Shown here: piece after piece, positions 21,433 through 32,930 of the stretch
How the letters are laid out: each line of letters begins with the position of its first letter
How positions within the stretch are numbered: position 1 is the first letter of the stretch
NCBI GenBank assembly: GCA_019828595.1
Contig: JAHQRK010000001.1
Coordinates: 310,001-374,000, forward strand
Length of the DNA: 64,000 nt
Reading direction: 5' to 3'
Origin: Aphanomyces cochlioides
Taxonomy: Eukaryota; Oomycota; Saprolegniomycetes; Saprolegniales; Verrucalvaceae
Notes under the pieces: generated by a model
The model's database searches: none
Told to the model about the DNA's origin: nothing
What the model saw: only the letters and a program-made list of their open reading frames with translations
Position numbers and translations under genes: made by a program

Positions 21433-23807
21433 TTAGATGAGGAATATTGCGACAAAGCATAAAATGAGGACTGCTGCCGCCAACGCAGCCACTTTGTAAG
21501 CATAATGTGCAGTGTCGTTCAAGTCGGTCTTCTCACGTTTTCGCTCAAAATGCAATGGAATAAACGATTCTTTCCTGAACCCAAGGGTATTGCGTAAGTG
21601 CTCGTTTTCCATTGCAAAACAGCTCCACATAGAACGTCGAATAGGCTCCAGGAACATGGTAAATGGTTGAACGTACAAAAGCAGACCCATGACAGTATAA
21701 GCATCATCGTCCATGGGGGGAATGAGTGCTAATGACCAGGAAAAAATTAAGATCAAGTCAGCGACGATTGCAACTACACAGGAGTAAAAATACATCGGAC
21801 GAAACTCCTTACAATAGTAAATCCAACGACGAGAGTACATGTGCCCATCTCCAAGAAAGTTGTATTGAGGTCGCCCGAGTCCCCAATCCATGATGACATC
21901 CCAGAGCCAACTGTATAGAGAACTCATGACAAATAAGGCGATCCAAACAATCTACTCACGAAAAATCAAATGAAAAACCTTGAAAATATAGACCTGAATG
22001 GTATTGCTCGGCTGAACAGGAGAGTAGAAGGAATGCAATATACCAAACAGTGATACCAAAAGTGAAAAGGCATACTTTAGTGCATTGAGCACACCAGGAT
22101 ACCAACTTTTCATTTCGTATACGCGACGTAAGCTCTGGACAAAGCGCCACCACTATGTGCATGTCAACCGATACTCTGTGAAACACTACCAGAGGAAGGG
22201 TGGTGATTAATGGGACTGCAACGCGTGTGAAGTACAAATTATTGGCACAGATATCAGTAGATGTACTTTCATCGAGAAATTCGCCTGTCGAAAAATAGCA
22301 GACCGACCAAGCAATATCCTACAACCCTCCCAATAAATCTACAAAATAGATTCCATGACTGACTTGGTTCATTTTGGTTGCACTCGTCATATAATTTGCA
22401 GCAAACGTGTGAAAGTAACTCACAGGAAAAATTGGCGACAAGACAATATCCCGCAAAACCTAGAAACATTTAGAATACTACAAATAGAATATCGATGTAC
22501 CAGGGCGATACGCCGCTGTCTACCCCAGTCTTTACTTGTGAAGTAAAATATCAAATACAAGGCAAAGGTAAGTGGAAAATATCCTTTGGGAATATTCTCT
22601 GGCAAAGCCTACACCCGATTTAAAGTATTGAGAAATGTCAGCCATACTTGATTTTCAATTTGAGCATACAAGATGAAATTGACGAAGTAGACGATGCTCA
22701 AGTGGCTGGCATCATCAAGAACTTGTGAGTAATCAGGTGTCACATGTGGGTCCAATTCACAAATATAACTATGAACAAGTTATTCCAGAAAACCACTGAA
22801 ACAATACCGATAGTTGATCCGCGCTGCTTGCCATGTATATAAGGTGCCAGCCCAGAGCCAAAGAAAGAAAATGAAGATTGCCATGCCACGGTAGAATGGA
22901 TACGCCTTAGTTTGAGTACTACAAACGGTTATCAGGACATTACTTTTAAGCACGAAGTACAGCTTTAGTGCTTCAGATTTTTTGCCCCAGACAAGCACAA
23001 CGTCGTCCCATACCAACCAGAGAGCAAGAACGATAACAATGCCCATCTTGAGTCCAGAATAAACGTGCTGCCAGTTGAGAGTGCTGTCCTTCCATCCGTC
23101 CAATTCAGCAAGAGCTAACACTCGATCGTTGTCGTGGAAGGTTCTTGTGAAATATGATTCCACGCGCAAGATGCACTCCTTCACAGGCAGAGCGTGACTG
23201 AAAGCAAAGTCGTGTAGAGCATTATTCAAGGCGCGATGGGCGTTTTCGTGCCGGTCACCACACTTCCTTTTGTGTTTCTTCAAGATCTTGCGCAATCCTG
23301 TGTAGTTGAGGAGTGCGAAGTTTTGTAGAAGCCGAAGCATTTTGTACAACTCGATGTAAGATTGCTTTATAGAATGCCGCTCGAGAAGAAAGCCTTCGGA
23401 ATCTAAGGTGGCATTGACAATAAACTGTCCGACTCATCGATAATACCTGGAGTTTCTCGAATGTCATCTTTCGACGTCAACGGGGCATGGGCTGCAATTG
23501 CTTTGTCATATTGGTTTTGGAGGAGATCAAACTGAGTGTAATACTCTTCGAGCTTTGAACAATACCATACTTCAACCTTTTCGCATTCTGCGATGAATTC
23601 TTGCTCGAAATGCGTTGGAGATGAAGTCTTGAGCAAGTGGACTTTCTCGGTCTTTGAGCCTTCAAAGTAATCGCTCTCTCTCATATCGATGAAACTCGCT
23701 CGCCGTTGGATTTGCTTGACATGATACTTGAGTTCCGAGTAGTTGATGTAATGTTCTTCCCACTCAGGAAGTATATTGTGCGCCAACTTCTCCTTGAATG
23801 TGCGCAT
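21433..23807 (-). CDS. SPX-EXS (XPR1/PHO1-like) phosphate exporter, copy b
   Basis: Minus-strand gene starting MRTFKEKLAHNILPEWEEHY at 23807 and ending at 21433. About nine short introns are needed. The SPX part includes NYTGLRKILKKHKRK; the EXS part includes VYEMKSWYPG, DVIMDWGLGRPQYNF and EPIRRSMWSCFAMENEHLRN. An intron between YY and AIVADLILIFSW (about 21770-21810) is 39 nt and contains no stop, so an unspliced read stays open. Alignment with copy a and human XPR1 shows it should be removed. A possible 48-nt in-frame intron near 22910 is ambiguous. The protein is about 660 residues and is more diverged and more intron-rich than copy a. It is probably a phosphate exporter with a different regulatory or tissue-stage role (inference). 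Confidence 0.85.
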
Positions 23808-24305
23808 CTGTCCTCCTTGTATCTTTTGCGGTCAACCTTGAACTTCGAAATATTTTTGAAAACTGATTTTAAAATAATTCAAAGCATTTGAAATCAGGAG
23901 TTTTATTTTAAATCCAATTAAAATTTGACAATAACTTGGTTTCAAAATGGAATTTCTTGAACAGCAGCATGGTTGCTTTTAACAATCAGATGGACGAGCT
24001 TCGTACACTTGAACAACGCAAACAGAGCAATCTCTCTAATTACACGGTCTTAATAAGTGCAAACTCGATGAGAAGTGCTTACTGTTCATTCCTCACTTGA
24101 CGATTTCGGACCTGCCATCACAATTTACTGCTATTGGTACCATAAGTCAAATTTCAAAAGAAACTCCGAAGTGTGGTTGCCTTCCTGACGGGCAAATGAA
24201 GTGTAGTAAGCTATTGCCAAGTAGACTGAGCGCAAAGTCGATGCAATAGGTCTATAAAAGATTGTCGATTTGTCAAAGGGGGCTAAGAATCATTGCTAAT
24301 GTGTT
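23808..24305. other. Intergenic
   Basis: About 500 bp, AT-rich near 23850-23950 with ATCCAATTAAAA at about 23915, a CCAAT-type word upstream of SPX-EXS copy b. No gene is supported. Confidence 0.4.
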
Positions 24306-26555
24306 CTATTCAGCAACAAGATATTCGACTTCTTCGTCGCCCATGGCATACTGCCTCTGGGTATATGCTTGTTGAAACGATGGACTGCACGCCCAAACGA
24401 AGCAGTGAAGCAGTCCTTGGGCATAGAAGCACATTTCACTGGCATACAAAACCACGTCAGGAACGTTTACATAAAGCGCAGTCAGCCCAACCACTAAAAG
24501 ACACGTGAGCACTGTCGAGGATTTACAATTTCGTACATGCTGGAACGACGGACGTGACGCCAAAAACAATCACATACGAGACCAACAGCTGTGAGCTCCG
24601 ACGACCTGTTTCGGTTTGGATCAAATTGGTACTGTGCAGACGATGGATGGCAACTTGCAAAGCATGCAAACTCAAGATTAAAATCAAGAGCACTGGTACA
24701 AAGAAGAAGACGATACGACTCCATATCGGCGTGTGATCCACCCAACATGCCCTAAGAAAAGAATGATCAGACATTGTCCTCTAAGGCAACGACTTACATG
24801 CCAGGGCCATAAGTATCCGGGACGTAACCAAGAACTCCAGTCCAAATAGTGACACAAGCGCAAGCCGTACTGCAGCTCCATACGACAAAGTGATATCGGC
24901 CAGAGTAATCCGTAGTTTGTGCACGCCATCCAGACACAGCTCGAAGCAATTCGATCGAAATGACAGCACTCAATAGCAGAATGGCCACGCCGGCAAATTG
25001 TTGAACGACCAATTGGACAGCACAACCCGCCGATGATGACGAGTATTGAGATAGACTGCCAAGCCATACAAGTCCATTGTAGATAAGATTGCACCAGCTG
25101 AGCCAGTAGAGAAGTGCCAGTACACGTTTGGTTTGAAGAGTTGGGTACAACCAATACGTGCCAATGATAAAAGCGCATCTAGAAGACAAAGTAAGCACTA
25201 AAATGGAGACAGTAAATACCCGAGGATGCTCAAACCACTCATGAATAACACCAATATCATATGAGGATCCAACAGCTCGACATGATCGAACACTGGTCTG
25301 GACATGGCTGGGGTTTCATTGCCGCAGTGGCGAGCATTCACAGGACATGCAAATGCAACTTGTTTAGTCTGGACGTTGTAGAGGCTGTAGTACATTTTGA
25401 GGAAGACGTCACCAAGAGTCCACATATCCTGTCCTGATTTTTGGATTAGCACAAGACAGGTTGCGCCAATGCACATTGTATAGTCAGCACCTAAGTGTCC
25501 AAGAACAATGAGATGATAGAGTACAAACTAGACGTCAAACCTGCAAGTGTGAAGAAAGAATGACCACCAAGACCAAAACGAAGAGGAGGAAAGTTGTCCT
25601 TGGAGCACATGAAGCACTGGAAACCATAAGCACCGACGCTGCAGTAGCATCCCGCGCGCGTTGCAGCATCGGAAATGAATTCTATCAATTTATCATAGTT
25701 CGCTTCAGGTACACCAAGTAGTGAGGTTCCCGTGTCGACAAACGCAATGCAGCCTGCGTCACAGACATCTTCAGCATCACCGACTATCATACTGTGCAAT
25801 TGAACACGCCAAAAGGTCCAGTAGCCATACTGTGGAATGACGTCCATTGTTTGCCACACGGATCCTTCCATACGCGCTGGATCAAAACCTCCAAACATAA
25901 CTTCTGACCCGTTTGTGTTTGGTTCCGGCGTCAAGTAGAATGAAAACTGGGGAACTAGCTCTGGATTCTGACGAAGGAGGACCATAAATGGCGGTGGATG
26001 TGAAAAGGTCGCAAGGCCATCAAATGCAAGCCCCATCAGCCCATCGGGCTTCATATTGCTCAGAGAATCGGCTTCTTCTTCGACAACTCCCAAGGGAACA
26101 TTTTTGGCAGTGTATCCTCCGACATATATAGTATCCGCACCACTGAGTCCACGCGCTTCGCCGCTTCCATAAGCAATAGTAAAATTCGGATCGGACGCAA
26201 GTCTGAAAGTTGACGACAGGTCAGGGGTGAAACGATGCGAACCCGCACAATGTGAACAGGCGCTTCCTGGTACCCATAGATCGCTGCTTCCAGTGTCAAA
26301 CGTGACGAGAAGATGTTGCGGCGGTGTGCCCAGCGCCATATCGCCGTAGAACTGGAACTCAACAAAGTTTATCAATGGGACATGATTTCGAAGCCTTTTG
26401 TCGGCGTTGAGGGCTCCTTCGACGACCAGGGGCTTCATCGCTGTATTCTCTTTTGGGCGGCGGTAAAGTGGCACGCGAATGAGTGGAGAAGCTTTGGCCA
26501 AGACTTGTGGGAGGACCAGCGCCACGGCCATCAAGAGGCGGAGGACCACCATCAT
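24306..26555 (-). CDS. Aspartic protease fused to a 7TM receptor domain
   Basis: Five exons (26555-25541, 25490-25220, 25178-24798, 24751-24537, 24493-24306) with introns of 41-50 nt join in frame to 689 residues. A signal peptide (first ~20 residues) leads into a pepsin-family A1 protease. Both catalytic Asp motifs are present (FDTGSSDLWVP and FVDTGTSLLGVP), and the C-terminal lobe ends in TLGDVFLKMYYSLYN. Directly after it come seven hydrophobic helices with a short cytoplasmic tail, resembling the Dictyostelium cAMP-receptor class of GPCRs. Such protease-GPCR fusions (AP5 type) are reported from Phytophthora. The protease would face outside or the lumen, the tail the cytosol. I infer a receptor whose ectodomain is a proteolytic enzyme, possibly self-activating. 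All the key residues are intact. Confidence 0.9.
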
Positions 26556-26684
26556 CTATCTTCCTCTCTCTCACTTGAACAGTTTTTTCCAAAGAATAAG
26601 TATGATTGGCTGTTAAACAACAATTTCAGCCAATCAGAACGCTCTTTTTGATGTCATCTTCAACTTGTTTGAGACCTGTTAAAG

Positions 26685-26738
26685 GGTTTAAGAAATTTGA
26701 GGGGTTAAGGGGTTAACTGGTTTAGGGGTTTAGGGGTT
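26685..26738 (+). repeat. Degenerate telomere-like TTTAGGGG/TTAAGGGG run
   Basis: The stretch contains GGGTTTAAG, GAGGGGTTAAGGGG and GGTTTAGGGGTTTAGGGG, i.e. imperfect copies of the TTTAGGG telomere unit. It lies in the 191-bp gap between two genes, so it is interstitial. Confidence 0.5.
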
Positions 26739-26746
26739 ATGAAATG

Positions 26747-28804
26747 CTACAAATTTGTCTTATGTTCCGAGTACGTGGCGTCACCATGAATGAGATCTCC
26801 ATCGGCTGAAGGTGTGGTGAAGTCCTCGTCACCCTGTGATGAAGTGTATTGAAGGGGCTGCAATTGTGGGCGTGAGTCGAGATCGACGGACACGGTTGCC
26901 ATGGCTTTGACCTTGTCTTTTGCACCGTCGTTTTCGTCTTCCATGAAGTCGTAGTTGTTAGTGCTGTACTTGACTGTTTCATCGAGCTTCTCGATGGTTT
27001 GATCGACGCAAACATTGACGTCGCCTTCAAGAAGCGAGAGAAGTTGTTCATAGTTGACGTGGGTGCCCTTTGTATTGAATACGAGACGGATCATAGCATT
27101 GAAGCGAAAAATCGAAACGTGGAAACCATAGTGTGCAAGGACAAGGCGGAAAGTTTCAATGTCGACGTAGTCTTTCTTGCCGCCGTTCTTCTCCAAATCT
27201 TCGCGCAAGTCGTCGACCGTCTTGTGCTTCTTGGCCATGAACGACTTGATCGATTCAATCATCTGTGTCTTGTTTTCAATCGTACTCAAATACTGGCCAA
27301 CAGTGTGAGACACATTGTCAGGGTTGAGTTGCCACACAGTGCTAAGCGTCATGAAGCGAAGCATTACGCGGGGACCAAGGATGAACGCATTGATGACAAG
27401 CGGTGTAAAGATGAGGAAGAATGCTACCGTTGAGTCCAAATCCGGTACATCGTCCAAAAGGTACCCGATCGAGTTCATGGCAATAGCGGCGTACAAACCG
27501 TTGAGCATCAAGAAAGTCTTGAGCACGTAGTGGAGTAACTTGCGCGAGAAGAATGGAAGGTGAATTGGAGTCAAGTCGGACAGAGTCTTTTGTGGTTCAT
27601 GATGAACATGGCCATGGCCGCCTCCGTGATCGTCGTGATGATCGTCGTGGTGGGCATCGTGGTGACCTTCTTCAGCATGAGCATGCTCGTCATGATGGTC
27701 AGAATGTCCAATGTGAACCACTTTCTTCGCATGAGAGCAGCAAGAGCCACAGGCCAAGCTAAGGAGTTGCACACCCTGATCGGCCGCAAGGAAGAAGCGA
27801 TGACCATGGGCATGCAAGTCCATGTCATAATGGAGTTTCTCGAGCTGCTTGAGTGCTTGATCATGATCTTCCTTGTATTTGTGCTCCTCAATAGCGCATT
27901 CACGCATCTTACCAAGCACGTCCTTGTTGTGGTAGATGCCCAAGTGCGAGTAGATGGCATTCATGCACTTCTTGATGTACAGCCACATGCCAAGCATGGA
28001 GAGCGACAAGATGAGCTCGAACACCAGGAAGACATACACACGGACGTACACAGGCGGCTCATCGTCGGCGTGCTTGGTCAAACTTTTTTCAATTCCCTTG
28101 TGGACAGCGATAAAGCCACACCAGACCAAGAGCAAGATCATCCACTGCGTCAATTCGACTTCGATCAAGTGTTCAATCTGCGAGTCTTGATTCATGCGAA
28201 GGTACCATGAGAACTGAAACATATCAGGGAGCTTGTACGTCTTAAGGAAGAAGCGACGCAAGAGCTTATGGCGCATGACTTTGAGCGCACGACGTTTCTT
28301 GGCCGCATACTGAAACCAGTTGGGGTAGTTGTCCTTGTTCAAAGCTTCTTTCGCCTTTTTGTAGATGTAACCCGACGAGACGAGTTCGATCTGGTCGGTC
28401 ATGATGTTCTTCTGCTTCATGACTTGGAAGATGAGAAGAGCTTGCAGGATGAGCGCAACCGCGACGAAGAAAATCGTTTGATCGGCAATCTTGAATGCCT
28501 TGACAGGCTTCGAGTAATAGTCAATCACGTACGCTTCGGCCAACAAGTGCACGATGAGACTGAGCATACCAAGAATCATCAATTCACTCGTGATCTTGTG
28601 CATCATTTCATGGTACTTTGGGTACGGCTGCAGCTTGTGTCCTAGCCAATGCCACACCTGCTCAAAGAGAATCACGCCGAGCACGACGAGGAACATGAGT
28701 AGCATGACAAGCCATTCCGAAATATTGTCTCCCACACGGAAGAGCGAGTTCTTCTCGGACCATGAGCCCGCTAGCTGGCGCACGACATCGTCTGCCAGCG
28801 ACAT
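26747..28804 (-). CDS. MLO-like seven-TM protein with histidine-rich loop
   Basis: One uninterrupted 685-residue exon, notable in a window where most genes have introns. The first membrane helix is followed by FEQVWHWLGHKLQPYPKYHE and KITSELMILGMLSLIVHLL, matching the start of MLO proteins. Further helices, a conserved MFQFSWYLRMNQD region and the final paired helices follow the MLO plan. A long loop at about residues 340-410 contains more than 20 His with Asp and Glu (HHDAHHDDHHDDHGGGHGH), suggesting metal binding. The cytoplasmic C-terminus is acidic and carries no obvious signal. Plant MLO proteins are calcium channels that modulate defence and tip growth; oomycete homologues are known but little studied. 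Function here is inferred from family only. Confidence 0.85.
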   Translation of the reverse strand: MSLADDVVRQLAGSWSEKNSLFRVGDNISEWLVMLLMFLVVLGVILFEQVWHWLGHKLQPYPKYHEMMHKITSELMILGMLSLIVHLLAEAYVIDYYSKPVKAFKIADQTIFFVAVALILQALLIFQVMKQKNIMTDQIELVSSGYIYKKAKEALNKDNYPNWFQYAAKKRRALKVMRHKLLRRFFLKTYKLPDMFQFSWYLRMNQDSQIEHLIEVELTQWMILLLVWCGFIAVHKGIEKSLTKHADDEPPVYVRVYVFLVFELILSLSMLGMWLYIKKCMNAIYSHLGIYHNKDVLGKMRECAIEEHKYKEDHDQALKQLEKLHYDMDLHAHGHRFFLAADQGVQLLSLACGSCCSHAKKVVHIGHSDHHDEHAHAEEGHHDAHHDDHHDDHGGGHGHVHHEPQKTLSDLTPIHLPFFSRKLLHYVLKTFLMLNGLYAAIAMNSIGYLLDDVPDLDSTVAFFLIFTPLVINAFILGPRVMLRFMTLSTVWQLNPDNVSHTVGQYLSTIENKTQMIESIKSFMAKKHKTVDDLREDLEKNGGKKDYVDIETFRLVLAHYGFHVSIFRFNAMIRLVFNTKGTHVNYEQLLSLLEGDVNVCVDQTIEKLDETVKYSTNNYDFMEDENDGAKDKVKAMATVSVDLDSRPQLQPLQYTSSQGDEDFTTPSADGDLIHGDATYSEHKTNL

Positions 28805-29552
28805 TGAGATTCTGAAGTGGCAACCGCGTCGTCGTCGTCTGGCTCAATGTGTTGTCGCATCGTCAACTTTGGGCCAATCCTCGCTGCGATTGGCCCAGTC
28901 TTTATGACAATCGACAAAATTTACGAAATTAGACTTGGAATTTGTATGCTGCGACTTGGGCGTCCAAGTTGACTGTTGTTGATTGCAGCCAATCGGACGA
29001 CAGATTGCTACTGGAATTTAAGCGTCATGAACTTTGAAAACTCTCCCAAATTACGAGGTGTCCTGGCTACTTGGATCCTCTCGTCTTTCATGCTATCGCA
29101 ACCCGCTTGCGAGCCCAAAGAGCTTGCTGGCTGTCGCTGGAATCGCCCATGAATATGCTCTCCATGCATCCGAGGTTGCACAATTTGTACGTATTCATGA
29201 CCCAAGTTACGATTTACACTTTCTCGATTATCCGGATGAGACAAACCTTGGCATGTTCTTTCAAAGTGCATCTATCCCGTGGTAATGACAAGCTCTTGGC
29301 AGCCCCATTTGAAAAAAAGATTGACTGCTGCGCTGTCCTCGACTTGTACGACATTTTTGACCGTCGTTCAATTGTCAAAAGTCGACCTGATTTGAGAGGG
29401 CGACTCGAAAATGGAGATTCCAACCAACTCGCTTTTCTCAAAATTGCTCTTTGCATTTGGACAGCTGGTGCAACAACAATGAATCAAGTGACCAAGTGTC
29501 CCAAGACATGAAATGTGTCTGGAGGGTGCGAAAATTCGACGAAATTTCAGGA
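28805..29552. promoter_or_regulatory. Region with CCAAT/ATTGG boxes upstream of the MLO-like gene
   Basis: The MLO-like gene reads leftward from 28804. Within 28860-29000 there are GGCCAATCC, GCGATTGGCCC and GCAGCCAATCGG, i.e. CCAAT boxes in both orientations. To the right lies the uncertain reading frame at 29027-29511. Confidence 0.45.
29027..29511 (+). other. Uncertain reading frame, no recognised family
   Basis: Two overlapping plus-strand frames cover this stretch; one ends at 29283 (LHFLDYPDETNLGMFF), the other at 29509 (KIDCCAVLDLYDIFDRRS). They could be joined only by an unusually short intron or a frameshift. CCAAT boxes just upstream hint at transcription. I cannot support a product. 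Confidence 0.2.
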
Positions 29553-32074
29553 TTAATTGGGAGCGAGGCCGTATTGCTTGAGCAGAGCGTCGATGCGTTG
29601 GGGACGGCCGCGGAAACTCTCAAATACTTGGAGGGGGTGTTGCGACCCACCGAGGGCAAGGACTGTGTCGCGGAAGAGGCGGCCAGTCGCACGCAATGCA
29701 GTATCGTTGTCCAATCCAGCTTCTTCAAACTTCTCAAATGCATCGCAGCTCAACACTTCGGCCCACTTGTAGCTACATGAAAATCGTAAGGCGAATATAT
29801 ATTGGGGATGACCCAACCTGTAGTAACCAGCAGCATAGCCACCGGCGAAAATGTGTGAAAACGAACAGAGGAATCGATCTTCAGGCAGTGGCTTGAGAAT
29901 GGAGAATCTACAATGTCCATGGGTAAGACGATCGTAATGGGTGATGACTGCACCGGTCAGCAATTCGATTTTGCACATCGAAAATCGACTCGGTCGACGG
30001 GTCATAGCGGTGGTGCAAGTACATGTCCAACGCTCCGAAATTGAGCTGGCGAAGCATGCCAGATGCCGCCATGTACGCTCGTGCCGCTTTGATCTTTTCG
30101 TACAAAGATTCAGGAAGCGGTTCTTCAGTCTCGTAATGTCCACTGATGGACAACAGCGTATCTACGACCTCAAAGTTTGATGTGAGCTTTCCCTGTCCAC
30201 ATTACCTTTGTGGTAGCAAAAGTTCTCCATAAACTGCGAAGGGAGTTCAACTGCATCCCATTCGACTCCGTTGATACCAGCGGCAGATCCATACTCGACA
30301 GTCGTAAGCATGTGCTGCAGCCCATGGCCAAATTCATGGAAAAGCGTCTCGACTTCACGGAAGTTCATCAAACTTGGCTTATCGCCCACAGGAGGCGACT
30401 GGTTGCAAATAAGATAAGCGACGGGAATACGAGGGGTGCCAGGAGCAGGTCCAAGGAGTCGGCTGCGGTTCACGCAAGTGTTCATCCAGGCGCCGCCATT
30501 CTTTTCATGAGGGCGTGCGTATGGATCCAAATAAAACGACGCGACAACTTTTTGTCCTTCCTTGATGTGGAAGAATTGCACATCGGGGTGCCACGTGTCT
30601 GCTTGGCCATTTGCAGGCTAAACAAATCATTTATCGGGATGCAATCATTCAATCAACTTACCTCGATCGTGACGCCAAAGAGGCGAGACGTCAGGCTGAA
30701 GAGGCCATCAAGAACTTTGGGCAGTGGAAAGTAAGGCTTGATGAGCTCGTCGTCCAAAGCGTACAAGTCCAATCGACGTTTTTCTGACCTTGACACAATT
30801 GTCATCCATTTGTTTCAACCTTGGGGGTTATGCTTACCAAAAAGCAACATCCCAAGCAGCAAGTAGCGCATCTTGACCATTTTCTTTTGCGTATTCACCA
30901 AGAATTCGGTACTCTTCCTTTGCCAAGTCAAAGCACTTTTCCCGGAGAGCATTCGTCATTTCCTCAACGGCGTAAACACTTGGAGCCATTTTACTAGCCA
31001 AGCTGAGTTCAGCATAGCTAGAGAAACCAAGCATCTTGGCTCGCTCGGCACGAAGCTTGAGCGTTTCATTTATGATTTCCGTGTTGTCGTATTGACCGTC
31101 GCCAGCTTTGGCAATATTGGCGCGGTACAAAGTTTCCCGAAGAGCCCGATTCGTAGCATACTTGAGTACTGGCAGCAAGCATGGCATGTCAAGAGTGAGC
31201 TTCCATGGACCTGTTGACGCAGTTGCCTCGATTCCATCGGCAGCAGCGTTCTGGAAAGTTAGGCATGGCGTCAGTCATCAAAGAAGATATTTTCTAACAT
31301 ACCTGGGCCAAGAGCTGCAAAACTGACTCTGGCAATCCATCGAGTACTTCCTTGTCTTTCACGAGATGCGAGTAAGCCTTGGTCGCATCGAGCACATTGT
31401 TGGAAAACATGGTTTTCTACGCACATTTCAGCTAAAACAAGAGTGCGAATGAAGTACAAGTTCAGCAGATCGCAATTGAATTTCATTGAAGCGCTCCTTT
31501 GTCTTTCCAGAGAGCCCCACACCGCTAAGTGTCGCGCCACGGATGGAAGCTTCAAGGATACGCTAGCATTTCAAATTCAAAATCAGGAACATTGGAATAT
31601 GTTTACCTTTTGAGCGTTGTCAAACGAGTCCCAGAGGTCACTTTCGCGTAATGCTTTGTAAGCGGTAAAGATTTCTTGGCTCTGAGCAAGCCGAGTAAAG
31701 ATCGTCACAACTTCTGCTTGCAAGTCCGCGTGGACTTGACGGAGTTCTGGTGAATTCTTCACGCTCATGAGGTGCCCAACGATGCCCCACAATCGTTCGA
31801 GAGGATCCACAGTGACTTCTAGTTTGTCCATGACACTTTCCCAAGTTGGTTTTTGCTTGCTGATTGAGGATTCCAAGGCTCTTACATCCTGGTCAACCTG
31901 CTGAATCGCATGGCGCACTGCGGGTGCCATTTCAGCCACTTGAAGACGTTGGAATGGTGGAAGAGTGCGCTTCTCCACGCATTCAAGCAGTGCATTGGAA
32001 CTGGCCATGCGAGCATTGCTCCGTCCAGCAATCAAGCGAACACCAAGCGGTACCCATCGTCGTGAGATGAACAT
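29553..32074 (-). CDS. M3-family oligopeptidase (OpdA/organellar oligopeptidase type)
   Basis: A multi-exon minus-strand gene (about nine exons, short GT..AG introns) of roughly 720 residues. The N-terminus ([20 protein letters not shown]) looks like a mitochondrial presequence. The zinc site is intact: [11 protein letters not shown] (HExxH) near 30320, with the third ligand Glu and supporting residues in [15 protein letters not shown] near 30220. The thermolysin-like fold region continues with FDVQNRIA and ends at [16 protein letters not shown]. This is the M3A family (thimet oligopeptidase, bacterial OpdA, plant organellar oligopeptidase), which degrades short peptides, including cleaved presequences, in mitochondria or plastids. 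I infer a mitochondrial-matrix peptide-clearing enzyme. Two exons near 31270-31570 were placed by homology of flanking frames. Confidence 0.85.
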
Positions 32075-32154
32075 CCTCCAAGAAATGCCAATTTGTCAAA
32101 TTATACGGATCCGAATAAAATGAAACTTGCAAAAATGAAAAAATTGCTGACAGT

Positions 32155-32673
32155 GGTGGAAAGCATCGAGGGGACTTTTTATGTTTTGACCCAATAAATT
32201 ACACTCTGGAACAACTGTATGAATACAATCCTTTAAAACCACATAGATTACAAGAAACGATGAAGTGTAATTGACAAAACTGATCACATAATTGTCAAGA
32301 GGTTCAAGAAAAATTAGTTGGATGATCGAAGTCTCTCATATTCGATTATATTGATTTTGCAAATGATGGACGATAATTGAGAGAACGAATATGCAATAAA
32401 ATACGTTTATTCAATTCCATATCCATGAATTAAAAAGACTGATAATGCATTTATCCGATAAACAACGATATTCATGTGCCTTGTGACCGCTTAAGTGGTT
32501 AAGAAGGACTTGGGACCATCGTTTGAACCTTCAAATATGAATAACATTCGAATATTTATATTTAACTACGTATACTCTGTCACAGGTACGTCAGAACTGG
32601 ATATTTTGGTTCAAAGTTGCACCTTACCTAAAATATGATATTTTTTGTTGGAGTCCCCTCGATGCTTTCCACC
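32155..32673. repeat. Inverted repeat pair, possible MITE or fold-back element
   Basis: GGTGGAAAGCATCGAGGGGA (32155-32174, exact match extends one base) and its perfect reverse complement at 32653-32673 are 477 bp apart. Outside the arms the flanks ACAGT and AGTGT also nearly match. The interior is AT-rich and non-coding. This is the shape of a short non-autonomous element; target-site duplication is not obvious. Confidence 0.6.
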
Positions 32674-32689
32674 AGTGTGAATTTACAAC

Positions 32690-32912
32690 TGTTAGAGCTT
32701 CCCCAACGGTAATTTTTATTTCTATTTCTAATCGAAGTTACGGATAATATTTAGCAATTCATTGGGTTATCCGAAATATTTATGGTTGAAGTGGTTATTT
32801 TTCCCCAAAATAACAACTCGAAACATGAAATTGTTCGGATAACCAACATAGTTTTTAGAGCATCCCCAACGAACAACAACCGAACGAAAGTGCATCCCCA
32901 ACGGTAATTTAA
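32690..32912 (+). repeat. Dispersed GCATCCCCAACGGTAATTT repeats
   Basis: AGAGCTTCCCCAACGGTAATTT (near 32695), AGAGCATCCCCAACG (near 32858) and GTGCATCCCCAACGGTAATTT (near 32890) are three related words within 220 bp. They look like ends of small transposable elements inserted next to one another. Confidence 0.5.
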
Positions 32913-32930
32913 ACTGGATTTTTTGCGAAT

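Larger units (their letters stand above)
32075..32930. other. Intergenic with possible fold-back element and short repeats
   Basis: AT-rich 860 bp without a gene. It holds the inverted-repeat pair and the GCATCCCCAACG repeats listed separately, and several half-matches to the TTATCCG element (near 32454, 32745 and 32768). Confidence 0.5.
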
